Part shown: positions 1 to 9,041 of the stretch, in pieces | How the letters are laid out: every line of letters begins with the position of its first letter | How positions within the stretch are numbered: position 1 is the stretch's first letter | Assembly (NCBI GenBank): GCA_028873695.1 | Contig: JAPPNU010000026.1 | Location: forward strand, 18,500 to 82,499 | Direction: 5' to 3' | Source of the DNA: Gemmatimonadota bacterium | Lineage (GTDB): Bacteria > Latescibacterota > UBA2968 > GCA-2709665 | Length of the DNA: 64,000 bases | Position numbers and translations under genes: made by a program | The notes under the pieces: generated by a model | The model's database searches: none | What the model was told of the DNA's origin: nothing | What the model saw: the letters and a program-made list of their open reading frames with translations, nothing else

Positions 1-431
1 TTTCCCCCGGACCTACCCCCGTCCTGAAGGAAGAAGGAAAAAGCAGCGGTTTCTATGCCTTTCTCCCTCTCTCCCGAGGGAGAGACGTCCGGTGCCGGGT
101 CCCCCCGGGAGCGAGGGCATACCTGCCCTCGGATCGCCGTCGCTGTGTTTGTAGGGGCAACCCTTGTGGTTGCCCGCCTTGTCGCTGTTTCTGGTTTTCC
201 CTTTGTGTCCCTTTGTGCCTTTGTGTCTCCGTGTGAGGCCGGTTTTTCCGGTTCTCCTCCCTTCTCTCCTGGTAGGAGAGAGGGCCGGGGAGAGAGGTCG
301 CTTAAAGGCGGGTAGAGGGGAGACGTAAGACGTTAGAAGAAGCCCTTGCCCGCAATTTTGTTCCCCCTTGCCTCCGGCACGAGAAGAAACCTGACAAGGC
401 AGGCAATCTCTCCCGTCTCCCGTCTTACTTC
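1..431. repeat. Intergenic repeat cluster (purine tract, P2, P3, P4, P5, P2, P1)
   Basis: No gene is seen here. In order it holds an AAGGAAGAAGGAAAAAG purine tract (about 26-44), a partial P2 hairpin (60-90), a P3 palindrome (110-136), a P4 hairpin (153-178), a P5 unit (200-245), a second P2 hairpin (258-300) and a P1 element (308-436). The P1 element runs into the last codons of the flippase gene, whose TGA lies inside the repeat arm. Confidence 0.8.
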
Positions 432-1877
432 TCACCTGCTTTTCCGCATTTCCTTCAACAGCGCGACGTCTTCCCTCGTGACGCCCTTGAACAACAGGAT
501 CAACGCGCCGTATACGAGCAGCCCTACCGCGGCCGCGACCACGAAGTGATCCGTAACGGCCGAGACGCATAGCGCCGTCAGCGCGGTCGCCAGCAGCGGC
601 TTGACGGCTGCGGCGCCGAGCATCGCGGCGTACTTGCGCAGTGGCGCGAAGAAAAGCCCCGCAACCGGATACGCGATCGACCCGATCAGGACGGCCGCAG
701 CCGATCCGAGGACGTGGTGCGCGGGGATCAGTGCGACGTTCAGAAGAATACCGAGCAGCGCCGCCGCGCCCAGACAGACAAGCCGGCGCTTTTCCTGGCC
801 CACGGCCACGATCAGAAAGCTGAAGGCGGTTCCCATATATTTGAAGACCATCGCCCAGATGAGCAGGACGAGCGTCCCGCTGGCGTGACCGAACATGGCT
901 TTCGGAATCCGGCCGGGAAAGAGCAGATTCAGAATGTCATTTGAGGCGAGCGTGCAGAACCCGGCGATGGGGACGATAAAGAGCAGCAGGTAACGCGCGC
1001 TTCGGCGATAGATTCTGTCGAACGCGACCGGATCGGACTCCCGGTGTCTGACCATCACCGGGAAGACTGAAGCGATGAATATCGAAGCCAGAAACGGCAG
1101 GCTGTCCGGAATCCGCGCCGCCATGTTGTAGAGGCCCACGGCTTCCTTGCCCTTGATGGACTCGAGCAGCATGATGCCGATCTTGTCGTGGACGGTGACG
1201 CATATCGAGGCCAGCATGAGCGGGATGCTCTGCCGTAGAAGCGTTCTGACGATCTGCGGATCGAACCGGAACCGGGGAAGCTTGAACAGACGACGGTGCG
1301 TGATGCACAAACCGGCGAACGAGAGGGACTCGGCGGCGATCAGCGCGCAGAAGATGGCGACCAGCAGGCCCTTGTTGAGAACGACGGCAACCAGCAGGCC
1401 GGCCATGAGCAGGTGGGAGGCGGTATTCCACGCCACCACGTATCCCATCCTGAGTTCTGCCTGAAACCGGACCTGGAACATCCTGCGAAATGCGTTCAGG
1501 CGCGGCGATACGAACAGCGTGAGCGAGGCGATGAGCGCGGGGATGAGGGTTTCCCTTCCCTGGCCCGCAAGATAGAGAAACGCGTTCGAGGTGAGAATGG
1601 CGGCGATGGACGCGATGAGCCCTACAGACAGGGCGTTTTCCAGAAGCCGGTCGGCGTTCTCCCGGCTGGCTGCTTCTCTGATCAGGACGTTATACGTCCC
1701 CGCGTCCGCGAGAACCCCCCACAGCATCAGGTTGGTCAGGATGAACGTATAGGCGCCGAACGCCTTCAGGTCCAGGTAATGGACGAGAAACAGGAAGATC
1801 GCGAACTCGATGGCTCGTCCGATTACCTGGACCGCGGTGTTGCCCGCGATCCTTCTGACCGGAGACTCGCCGCCCAT
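432..1877 (-). CDS. Polysaccharide flippase (Wzx/MATE-like oligosaccharide translocase)
   Basis: This 481-residue protein is almost entirely hydrophobic, with roughly a dozen membrane segments, as in Wzx-type lipid-linked oligosaccharide flippases of the MOP superfamily. The N-terminus (IAGNTAVQVIGRAIEFAIFLFL) and the repeated polar loops with Arg-rich turns fit that family. It would move undecaprenyl-linked glycans across the inner membrane. It starts at ATG 1877, three bases after the TAA of the upstream YfhO-like gene, so the two are almost certainly co-transcribed and coupled. The stop codon falls inside the flanking P1 repeat, which may have trimmed or extended the tail. Family assignment is good; the exact glycan is unknown. 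Confidence 0.85.
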   Translation of the reverse strand: MGGESPVRRIAGNTAVQVIGRAIEFAIFLFLVHYLDLKAFGAYTFILTNLMLWGVLADAGTYNVLIREAASRENADRLLENALSVGLIASIAAILTSNAFLYLAGQGRETLIPALIASLTLFVSPRLNAFRRMFQVRFQAELRMGYVVAWNTASHLLMAGLLVAVVLNKGLLVAIFCALIAAESLSFAGLCITHRRLFKLPRFRFDPQIVRTLLRQSIPLMLASICVTVHDKIGIMLLESIKGKEAVGLYNMAARIPDSLPFLASIFIASVFPVMVRHRESDPVAFDRIYRRSARYLLLFIVPIAGFCTLASNDILNLLFPGRIPKAMFGHASGTLVLLIWAMVFKYMGTAFSFLIVAVGQEKRRLVCLGAAALLGILLNVALIPAHHVLGSAAAVLIGSIAYPVAGLFFAPLRKYAAMLGAAAVKPLLATALTALCVSAVTDHFVVAAAVGLLVYGALILLFKGVTREDVALLKEMRKSR

Positions 1878-1880
1878 GGA

Positions 1881-4325
1881 TTACTCCGCGGCGGCCGCCG
1901 CCGGTTTCCCGGAGCGCATCCGCCAGTACCATGCGGCGGCGCAGGCAATGGCGAAGAGGGTGGATACGAGGGTGATCCAGCGGCACGCCGTGGCAATGGG
2001 ATCGTGGAAGCGGAGTACGACCCGGTGTTCGCCGCCGGGCACGACAACCGCCTTCCAGGCGTAGTTGGCCCTCAACATGGGCCGTTCCTCCCCGTCCACC
2101 CGGACGTGCCAGAAGGGGTGGTAATTCTCGGAGATCACCAGCAGGCGCGGTCCGCCGGACTTGACGTTGAGTTCGATATGCCCGCTGCGTTCGTCGTACA
2201 CGACCTTCTCGACGTGGTCCTGCGCGCGCGTGTCCGTGCTATCCGCCGAGAATCCCTCCGGCTCGGTCTCCAGGATAACGGTCTCATCGGGCTTGAACCC
2301 CGGCTCCGAAAGCAGCTTCAGGATACGGTCCTCGTCGGTCTCGATCCGGTATCGGGGCGCGAGGTAGAACCAGGGCAGCGCGAATTCGTTCCTGTAGATG
2401 TGCAGACCGTCCGTGACGACGGACGCGGGTCCGTCGGGGAAGGGTTCCCCGGTCACGACGTAGCGGGTGTTCAGCAGATTCAGGATGGGGAAGTGCCGGA
2501 GGTTTTGGGGCTCGGTCATCCGGTCGTAGCGCAGCATGGTAAAGGGTTCGTGATAGTCCACGCGGACGCGGTCCACGATCGTTCGCTTTCCTGCGCCCAT
2601 ATGCGGCGGGGGAATGGAGAGTTGCGATACGAACAGGACACGGTACAGGTCGGTGTCCTGTTCGAAGTGGCGCAGCACGCCGCCGTACACGCGTCCGGGA
2701 GGGGGCTGCAGGTCCGGATCGAAATAGCGGAGGAACTGCCGGTCGATCCGCCAGGCGTCGAAGAGCATCAGGGGAACCAGGAGGCATGCGTAGACGACGG
2801 GAGAGATACCGCCGCCCAGACGTCTCCACGTCAGAACGGCCAGGACCGAGACGAGCAGCGCGGCAAAAACGGCGCCCCGGCTGAGGTTGGGCGCATTCGC
2901 CTGCGCGACCCGGACGGCCCGGTCCGGAATATCGGACCAGAAGAGTCCGGTCCATGCGTTCATGGCGCCCTGCGGCGCGATGGCGACACCCAGAAGCAGG
3001 ACCACCGCGACCCCGGCGCCGATGGCGAGATTGCGTCGCGTCCGGGGTGAAACGTCCGTCGGATAGAGGACCCGCTGCAGTCCGATGGCGCCAAGAACGC
3101 ACGCGGGGAACGCGAACAGAAACGCGATCATGCCCGGCGCCCGGAGCACCTTCATGCCGGGAATATAGCGGTACGCGTAACCGTGCACAAAGGTATGGGG
3201 TCCGAGAGCGAATGCCAGGGCGAGGAAAAAAAGCAGGAGAAAGATCCCGATTCTCGGATCGCGGCGGATGCGCCCCACGGCGAGCGCGGCGAAGAAGAGA
3301 ACGGTCATGCCGAAATATTCGGAATTGAGTTTAAACGGATTGCGTCCCCAGTAGTTGCGTTTCCTACGGTCCGGGTCGTCGAAGTGCGCGAACTCCGGCA
3401 CGACGAGCGAAGCGACTTCCTCGGGGTGCAGCGACCACGTCTGCGCGTATTCCAGGCCCTTGCCTTCGCCTTCGCCCAACGCCCTTCTGGATTCCGTCCG
3501 GGTGTACCAGTATTGCGGAAACACGCCCATGGCGCCGATGCCCAGGCCCAGGCAAACCGCTCCGGCGCTGAAAAGGCTTCGGCGCAGGGCCGCTACGATG
3601 TCTCTCTCGCCGTAGAAGGACACCGCGAGCCTGGCGGCGAAGAGAATGGCCAGGCCGCAAAGGGCGTAGTACAGCATCTGAAGATGCGGCGTGTAGATAC
3701 CCGCGCCAATGGCGACGGACAGAACGAGGAAGTAGATGGGGCGGCCGGTCTCCATGCCGCGGTACAGCCCCCAGACCATCAGCGGGAACAGGCCGATAAC
3801 CAGCATCTTGGCTTCGTGGCCGGCGTAGATGAAGGTGAGCAGGGCGGGCGCGGAGGCGTACGCGATGCCCGTGAGCCAGGCCGTGAGCGGCTTCATGCCG
3901 AAACCGCGGATACAGAGATACATGAAATAACCGGCCATGAACATGGCGAAGAAATACCGCCAGCCCAGAAGCCGGTGCCGGGTTGTAAACAGGGCGATGA
4001 TCTCCAGCGGAAAATAGTCCGACATCCGTTGTCCGGTCACCGGGGTGCCGCCGAGATAACGCGTCCAGTTGGCCGGGGCCAGATTGGCCAGCTTTTCAAG
4101 GAAGGGCTCGCGTCCCTTGTGGAATTCCCTTCCCGTGTCCTGTCCGAGAATGACGTGATCGGTGAAGACGAACCCGGCGAAGTACACCACGCTCAGGAGC
4201 AGGAAGAACGCAACCGGGGCCCAGGGCGACGCGAGATAGGGACCGAAACGGTCGAAGAGGGTCTTCGAGGTTTCAGGCCTCGGCGCCGGGGAGCGCCGGC
4301 CGGCTCTTTTTCTTCGCTTGCTCAC
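1881..4325 (-). CDS. YfhO-family integral membrane protein
   Basis: An 814-residue membrane protein with a basic cytoplasmic N-terminus, one helix near residues 30-52, a characteristic extracytoplasmic loop (HVILGQDTGREF), about a dozen further helices, and a soluble C-terminal domain with the YfhO-like sequence NYHPFWHVRVDG followed by a final helix. YfhO proteins are linked to glycosylation of cell-envelope polymers, so it could be a lipid-linked sugar transferase or accessory here. I chose GTG 4325 as start: it is preceded by GGAG eight bases upstream and lies 16 bases after the previous stop. A longer open frame reaches 4691 but overlaps the upstream glycosyltransferase and is low-complexity there. 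Neighbours support a surface-polysaccharide role. Confidence 0.8.
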   Translation of the reverse strand: MSKRRKRAGRRSPAPRPETSKTLFDRFGPYLASPWAPVAFFLLLSVVYFAGFVFTDHVILGQDTGREFHKGREPFLEKLANLAPANWTRYLGGTPVTGQRMSDYFPLEIIALFTTRHRLLGWRYFFAMFMAGYFMYLCIRGFGMKPLTAWLTGIAYASAPALLTFIYAGHEAKMLVIGLFPLMVWGLYRGMETGRPIYFLVLSVAIGAGIYTPHLQMLYYALCGLAILFAARLAVSFYGERDIVAALRRSLFSAGAVCLGLGIGAMGVFPQYWYTRTESRRALGEGEGKGLEYAQTWSLHPEEVASLVVPEFAHFDDPDRRKRNYWGRNPFKLNSEYFGMTVLFFAALAVGRIRRDPRIGIFLLLFFLALAFALGPHTFVHGYAYRYIPGMKVLRAPGMIAFLFAFPACVLGAIGLQRVLYPTDVSPRTRRNLAIGAGVAVVLLLGVAIAPQGAMNAWTGLFWSDIPDRAVRVAQANAPNLSRGAVFAALLVSVLAVLTWRRLGGGISPVVYACLLVPLMLFDAWRIDRQFLRYFDPDLQPPPGRVYGGVLRHFEQDTDLYRVLFVSQLSIPPPHMGAGKRTIVDRVRVDYHEPFTMLRYDRMTEPQNLRHFPILNLLNTRYVVTGEPFPDGPASVVTDGLHIYRNEFALPWFYLAPRYRIETDEDRILKLLSEPGFKPDETVILETEPEGFSADSTDTRAQDHVEKVVYDERSGHIELNVKSGGPRLLVISENYHPFWHVRVDGEERPMLRANYAWKAVVVPGGEHRVVLRFHDPIATACRWITLVSTLFAIACAAAWYWRMRSGKPAAAAAE

Positions 4326-4341
4326 GTTTCGGCTCCGGGGT

Positions 4342-5118
4342 TCAGGGCGGCCATCGGGAGATCTCCTTTCCGGGGACGGTTTCCGGACCCCGGCCGAGAT
4401 ACGTGGTTGCGAAGGCGTAGAAAAACCAGCGCAGGTACTCCGGCAGCCAGCGGATGACTCTGAAGCGGCTTCGGCCGGAGGTCCTTTCGTACCACGCCGC
4501 GGGTACCTCCGCAACTTTCCAGCCCAGCCGGTGGCATTTGACAAGGAGTTCGATGCCGTAAGCGAAACCCGCCGAAGACTCGATCTTCGCGCGGTCCAGC
4601 AGCCGCCTGGAGAACAGGCGCAGGCCGTTGCTGGCGTCCCGGGCGGGTAGCCGCGCCAGATAATAAAGGGTGAAGGCGGAGCTCCTGACAAGCAGAGATT
4701 TCAGCCAGGGCGCGCCCACCATGCAGCCGCCGTCGACAAACCGGCTGGCGCAGACGACGTGGCAGCCGTTCAGGTATTCCCGGTACATCCTGTCGATAAT
4801 GCCCGCGTTATAGGTATCGTCGGCCGGCCACATGATTGCCGCCGGCGCTTCGCCTTCGCTGAATCCCGTGACGACGGCCCCGTGGGCGCCCCGCCCGCGG
4901 TTCCGGACCCTGACGATCTCGCATCGGCTATCCGTGAAATCCTTCAGGGCCTCCAGCGTGTCGTCGGACTCATCGTCGTAACAGATCAGCACGCGGAAGG
5001 GCGTGCTCGTGGCATCGCACAGCGCGTTGAGCACGTTCAGGATGTTGCCGCCCTCATTGTACACGGGGATGACGACGTCGAGATCTGGCATGGCCCGGGT
5101 TTGACCGTGATTCCTCAT
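4342..5118 (-). CDS. GT2 family glycosyltransferase (polyprenyl-phosphate mannosyl/glucosyl transferase type)
   Basis: 258 residues with the GT-A fold signature VVIPVYNEGGNI near residue 15, a DDES acidic motif after the second strand, and WPADD near residue 100 as the metal/nucleotide-binding motif. The C-terminus (YERTSGRSRFRVIRWLPEYLRWFF) carries the basic amphipathic region typical of dolichol/undecaprenyl-phosphate sugar synthases without trailing membrane helices. The second Met (residue 10, start 5091) is a possible alternative start, because nothing before it is conserved. It lies upstream of the YfhO-like gene, so it may make the lipid-linked sugar that this partner uses; that link is inferred. 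Confidence 0.82.
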   Translation of the reverse strand: MRNHGQTRAMPDLDVVIPVYNEGGNILNVLNALCDATSTPFRVLICYDDESDDTLEALKDFTDSRCEIVRVRNRGRGAHGAVVTGFSEGEAPAAIMWPADDTYNAGIIDRMYREYLNGCHVVCASRFVDGGCMVGAPWLKSLLVRSSAFTLYYLARLPARDASNGLRLFSRRLLDRAKIESSAGFAYGIELLVKCHRLGWKVAEVPAAWYERTSGRSRFRVIRWLPEYLRWFFYAFATTYLGRGPETVPGKEISRWPP

Positions 5119-5549
5119 TTTTCGAGGACGTTAATTCGAATATGTGTCTGTTAAAAAAGCGATTAGACTGATGATTACCAGGATACACCAGGACACTGCA
5201 TGTGAACTGAAAAAACGTCCTTCATGACGACCATTTCGGCCTGTTTCGAAGGGTTTCGTCGCAGTGCCGCGTTGCGGCTTTTGCGGAATTGAGGTTAACC
5301 CTGATTCCCAGTTATTCGGTGACCTGAATGTCGGATATACACAGAAGAACAAAGGCGTATGGACTCAATGGTCCCGGATACCTGAAGTCACTGGACGTGA
5401 AGGGGAATTTAACCCATTTGAACGACCTCAATACCCCGTTCTCGCACCGTCCCCTTCTGTGCCTTTTGTGCTTTTTGTGGTAAATTGACTGTTGTCTTTC
5501 TTTGAATCAAGGTTAAGCTTTCGAATCGCATAAACCTTTGTGCGGTCAG
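5119..5549. repeat. Full P8 repeat unit in the intergenic gap
   Basis: The gap separates the YfhO/GT2 genes from the methyltransferase gene. About 5268-5518 is one full P8 unit: it opens near GAGGTTAACCCTGATTC, contains GACCTGAATGTCGGATATAC, and closes with TTTTGTGCTTTTTGTGG and CAAGGTTAAG. Related full copies lie at about 57655-57885 and 61672-61908. A 73-codon open frame on the minus strand is just a translation of this repeat. Nothing recognisable is seen in 5119-5265. Confidence 0.75.
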
Positions 5550-6800
5550 TCAATCCGCCACGATCCGGGGCGACGGAAGCGGGACGATGTATTTTCCCCT
5601 GAAACCCTTGCGCGTGAGTCTGGGTATGAGTTCCCCGGCGATATGCCAGGAAAAGAGCAGCGCGTATTCGGGCTGGTCGCTGAACAGCGCGGATTCTTCG
5701 AGTACGGGGATGCGGGTGCCCGGCATGTATTTGCCGATTTTGTACGAACCCGGGATTTCAAGGACGCAGTCGATCGTCTCGCGGTCCAGTCCGGTATAGG
5801 CAATCAGGGTGCTGGCGCGGGAGGGGGCGCCGATACCGTAGATGCGGCCTGCTGAGGCCTTGACGTCTCGCAGCAGGCCCAGGAGGTCTCGTTTGCTCTG
5901 CAGTACGTCCGCGGCGAAGCGGCGGTAGGTTTCCGGGTCGAGCAGGCCGGCCCGTCGTTCCTCTTCGAGCTGATTCGAAACGGACGGTTCCACCGGATAT
6001 CCTCCCCTGCGGGCGGCAAAGACGCGGATGGAGCCGCCGTGCGTGGGGATGCGTTCCACGTGGAAGATTTCCAGTCCGTGTTTTTCCAGGAGGAATTTGA
6101 GGCTGTGCAGTGAATAGTACCTGAGGTGCTCGTGGTAGACGGTGTCGTACTGCAGCGTCCCGATCAGGTCCAGCAGGTAGTGGGACTCGGAGACGAAAAC
6201 CCCGGATTCGTCCAGGATGTCCAGAATTCCGGCCACGACTTCGTCGACGTCGGGTATGTGCGCGAAGACGTTGGTTGCGGTCACGAGGCGGGCCTGGCCG
6301 TATTCGGCGACGACCGACCTCGCGGTTTCCCGTGAGAAAAAAGCCTGGAGGCTGTGGATGCCCCTCTCGTTTGCAAGCTGCGCCCTGTCCGTGGGGTCGA
6401 TGCCCAGGACCCTGCAGCCCCCAGCCTGGAAATTGGCCAGCAGCGTGCCGTCGTTGGAGCCGACGTCGATCACAAACGAGGCTCCGTCGACGCCCAGCCG
6501 GTCCCTGCATTTTTCGAACAGGTCCGCGAAATTCTCGCGGAGAATGCGCGTGGTGCCGCTGGTGTAGGGATATTCCGGCGGAAACAGGACTTCGGGGTCC
6601 ACCTGGCACCCGATCTGCACCAGGTGAGAGTCCGGGCAGTAGAGCAGTTCCAGGGGATACATCGGGCGATCGACGGGCGCCGCGCCTACCGGTTGCATGT
6701 CGTTCACCGGCGGCACGAAGCCCAGGAAGAGTACGGACTGAAGATTCGCGGATTGGCTGATCTGGCAACGGGTGACGTTTCGGGAGGTCGCGTGCGGCAA
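5550..6800 (-). CDS. Sugar C-methyltransferase, NovU/TylC3-like (class I SAM-dependent)
   Basis: 416 residues with the three-part layout of nucleotide-sugar C-methyltransferases. The N-terminal domain resembles the family's zinc-binding domain, the central Rossmann domain has the SAM motif VIDVGSNDGTLL (110-121), the YHEHLRYYS segment (222-230) holds the family's catalytic Tyr/His region, and a C-terminal Rossmann-like domain follows. In the N-terminal domain the usual CxxC pairs read C12-x2-S15 and C55-x2-S58, so one Cys of each pair is Ser. It sits 15 bases downstream of the SDR epimerase gene in the same direction. It probably methylates an NDP-keto-sugar for the surface glycan; the substrate is not known. 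Confidence 0.85.
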   Translation of the reverse strand: MPHATSRNVTRCQISQSANLQSVLFLGFVPPVNDMQPVGAAPVDRPMYPLELLYCPDSHLVQIGCQVDPEVLFPPEYPYTSGTTRILRENFADLFEKCRDRLGVDGASFVIDVGSNDGTLLANFQAGGCRVLGIDPTDRAQLANERGIHSLQAFFSRETARSVVAEYGQARLVTATNVFAHIPDVDEVVAGILDILDESGVFVSESHYLLDLIGTLQYDTVYHEHLRYYSLHSLKFLLEKHGLEIFHVERIPTHGGSIRVFAARRGGYPVEPSVSNQLEEERRAGLLDPETYRRFAADVLQSKRDLLGLLRDVKASAGRIYGIGAPSRASTLIAYTGLDRETIDCVLEIPGSYKIGKYMPGTRIPVLEESALFSDQPEYALLFSWHIAGELIPRLTRKGFRGKYIVPLPSPRIVAD

Positions 6801-6815
6801 GCGTGCTCCTTCTTC

Positions 6816-7784
6816 TCAACTACGGTGGTTTGCCAGGTACCAGCCGATCGTGCCGGCCAGACCGTCGCGGAGCGAGACTCGGGGGCGGTAGCCGAGGGCT
6901 CTGAGCTTGTCGATACAGGGTCGCCTTCTCTCGGGGCTGCCTGCTGTCAACGCACCCGGGATGATCTGGAAATCCCTGCCGATGCGTTCGAAAATCAGCC
7001 TGGCGAGACGCCTGATCGTAACTTCGGCGTCGTTGCCGACGTGGTAGATATTCAGGTGCGCGCCTCTTTCCATGACGATTGCCAGCCCGTCGGTGAAATC
7101 GTCGATATGCATGAAAGCCCGGGTCTGCGAGCCGTCGCCCTGTATCGGAAACGGTACCGCGCCGTGAGGGTGTTCGGTTGCGAGCGCGGCCGCCCTCAGA
7201 ATGAGTTGGGGAATGACGTGCTCGCGTCCCATGTCGGGCCCGTACACGTTGTGCGGGCGGACGACGAGGACGCGCTTCAGGCGTCTCCTGCCGTAGTTCA
7301 GGGCCATGAGTTCGCTGATGATTTTGCTGCCGCCGTAGGAAAAGCGGGGATTCAGGGGGTCGGGAACGGAAAGTGGCGCGGATTCGTCCGTGGGAATGGT
7401 CGGCGGGGTCTGGTACACTTCGGAACTGGAGGCCAGGACGTATTCGGGAACGTCGTGCGTCAGGCAGGCGTCGATGGTGTTCACGACGCCCTTCACCCCC
7501 ACGTCGAGGACGGTTTCAGGTTTGCTGTAGAACCATTCGGTGCCGTTTACCGAGGCCAGGTGACAAAGGCTTTCCACGCCCCTGGCGGCTCTCCCCACGG
7601 CATCCGCGTCCCGGACGTCCGCTTCCACGAATTCCACCCGGTCGCTTACGTCCGCCAGTCGGCCCGCGTGTCCTCGTGACAGATTGTCGAGAACCCGAAC
7701 CCGGTGGCCGTCCTGAAGCAGGCGCCGTACCAGGGAGGAACCGATGAATCCCGCGCCGCCCGTGACGAGGTAGAGCTTACTCAC
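6816..7784 (-). CDS. NAD-dependent epimerase/dehydratase (extended SDR, nucleotide-sugar type)
   Basis: 322 residues. The N-terminus has the dinucleotide-binding motif TGGAGFIGS (8-16), then D33-N-L, and the active site has S120/S121, Y150 and K154 (YxxxK). HNVYGP and the RAFMHIDD region match UDP-glucose 4-epimerase / UDP-glucuronate decarboxylase-like enzymes acting on nucleotide sugars. Its start overlaps the 3' end of the nucleotide-sugar dehydrogenase gene by 8 bases, which implies translational coupling and a shared pathway in which the dehydrogenase product is further modified. The exact substrate cannot be read from sequence. Confidence 0.88.
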   Translation of the reverse strand: MSKLYLVTGGAGFIGSSLVRRLLQDGHRVRVLDNLSRGHAGRLADVSDRVEFVEADVRDADAVGRAARGVESLCHLASVNGTEWFYSKPETVLDVGVKGVVNTIDACLTHDVPEYVLASSSEVYQTPPTIPTDESAPLSVPDPLNPRFSYGGSKIISELMALNYGRRRLKRVLVVRPHNVYGPDMGREHVIPQLILRAAALATEHPHGAVPFPIQGDGSQTRAFMHIDDFTDGLAIVMERGAHLNIYHVGNDAEVTIRRLARLIFERIGRDFQIIPGALTAGSPERRRPCIDKLRALGYRPRVSLRDGLAGTIGWYLANHRS

Positions 7785-8979
7785 CGGTCAGAAACCCCCA
7801 GATATCCACGACAGGTTTGCTCTTGAGGTCCAGCCGCCGGTACGCCGTGTGCGGCACGCACAGGACCAGCAGGTCGCTTCGTTCCATGACCTCCCGGACG
7901 GGCAGCAGGTTTGGGTCCGTGGTCACGTGCGGATCCGTGGTCGTCACCTCCCTGGCCCGGAACGCCAGGATGTCCTTCAGCTTGTAACTCAGCGAAAACC
8001 GGGTGTCGTCGCTGTCCGCCTTGAAGGCCATGCCAAGCAGGCCGATGCGGAGACGACGCAGGTCGCCGTACCGGTTGAGAATCTCCTCGACCAGGTGGTT
8101 CACCAGGCCCTGGTTGACGTTCATGGCCGCCCGTCCCAGCGTGAAACCGTCGCTGGCGAATGCGGCCAGTTGCATGGTATCCTTCAGCAGGCAGGGGCCC
8201 GCCGCGAATCCCGCGGAGGGGATGTCCCGGGCGCGAGGGTAGTCTTTCTTCATGCCTTCGAGCACCCGGCTGTAGTCCACGCCCGCGGCGTTTGCGATCG
8301 TATAGAACTGGTTCGCGGTTGCAAACTGGATATACCGGTACGCATTGCTGAACAGTTTCGCGAATTCGGCTTCGATGGGCGTCAGGTGAACGATCCCGGG
8401 CGAGATACGCCTGAAGAGGGCGGCGGCCTCTTGTTCGGCTTCAGCCGTGGTGCCGCTGACGATCTGGGTGAGCAGCGGGATCTCCTCGATGGCCTGGCCC
8501 TGCACGATGCGCTCGGGGCAAAAGGAGACCCTGGTGTTTCTGCCGTTCGCCCGGAGGTAGTCGTACAGCCAATCCGTCGTGCCCGGGGAAACCGTGGACC
8601 GGAGGATGACGAGTTGGTCGTCGGACAGATGCGGCAGCATGTCGTCCGCGAGACTTTTGAAAGTCGAGAGAATCGGCTTCGAGAGCTCTTCCACGGGCGT
8701 GCCGATGGTCACGATCACGGTGGCCGCGTCGGCCACACACGACGTTTCGGACGAGACGGCCAGCCGGCCCTCCGCGAGCGCATTGGCCAGCAGGTCGCCG
8801 GCGCCCTGCTCCGCGAACGGCATCCGCCCGTCGTCGATCGACTCGAGAGACGCTTTATTGATGTCGCAGATGATGACGCGAAAGCCCTTGCCGGCGAAAA
8901 TCAGCGCCAGTGGGAGACCCACGCGGCCGGCGCCGCCCACAATGCAGATGTCATTTGCGTATCCGGTGGTCATATGCAC
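7777..8979 (-). CDS. Nucleotide-sugar dehydrogenase (UDP-glucose/UDP-ManNAc dehydrogenase family)
   Basis: 400 residues with the three domains of UDP-sugar 6-dehydrogenases. The NAD site is IVGGAGRVG (13-21), the central helix has E204, K208 and N212, and the catalytic thiol is C263 in GPCLLKD. A C-terminal UDP-binding domain begins at GLLGMAFKADSDDTR, the family signature. It performs the NAD-dependent four-electron oxidation of C6 to a uronic acid. The second Met-Thr-Thr (start 8973) is an equally good start. The gene overlaps the downstream epimerase by 8 bases and lies 62 bases after the glycosyltransferase, and the gap contains a short hairpin (about 9021-9041). Whether the substrate is UDP-glucose or UDP-ManNAc is uncertain. 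Confidence 0.88.
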   Translation of the reverse strand: MHMTTGYANDICIVGGAGRVGLPLALIFAGKGFRVIICDINKASLESIDDGRMPFAEQGAGDLLANALAEGRLAVSSETSCVADAATVIVTIGTPVEELSKPILSTFKSLADDMLPHLSDDQLVILRSTVSPGTTDWLYDYLRANGRNTRVSFCPERIVQGQAIEEIPLLTQIVSGTTAEAEQEAAALFRRISPGIVHLTPIEAEFAKLFSNAYRYIQFATANQFYTIANAAGVDYSRVLEGMKKDYPRARDIPSAGFAAGPCLLKDTMQLAAFASDGFTLGRAAMNVNQGLVNHLVEEILNRYGDLRRLRIGLLGMAFKADSDDTRFSLSYKLKDILAFRAREVTTTDPHVTTDPNLLPVREVMERSDLLVLCVPHTAYRRLDLKSKPVVDIWGFLTGE

Positions 8980-9041
8980 TATAACTCATTAAGCCTATAG
9001 AGTAGTTGATTTGAAGGTGGGACAGACGTTCCTGTCTGCCA

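Noticed and set aside
1296..3050. 584-codon open frame on the plus strand
   Set aside because: It lies antisense to the flippase and YfhO genes; its product is Arg/Gly/Glu rich without a fold signature. It reflects high GC codon use in the true genes.
4326..4691. Longer N-terminus of the YfhO-like protein
   Set aside because: This part overlaps the GT2 gene in another frame and has no membrane or conserved sequence, while GTG 4325 has a good ribosome binding site.
5131..5352. 73-codon open frame on the minus strand
   Set aside because: It is a translation of the P8 repeat; the same peptide MFF-x-IYSTFRSQ appears at other P8 copies.
9021..9041. Terminator-like hairpin after the GT4 gene
   Set aside because: The stem GACAGAC/GTCTGTC has no T run and the downstream dehydrogenase gene is on the same strand; it is more likely another small palindromic repeat.
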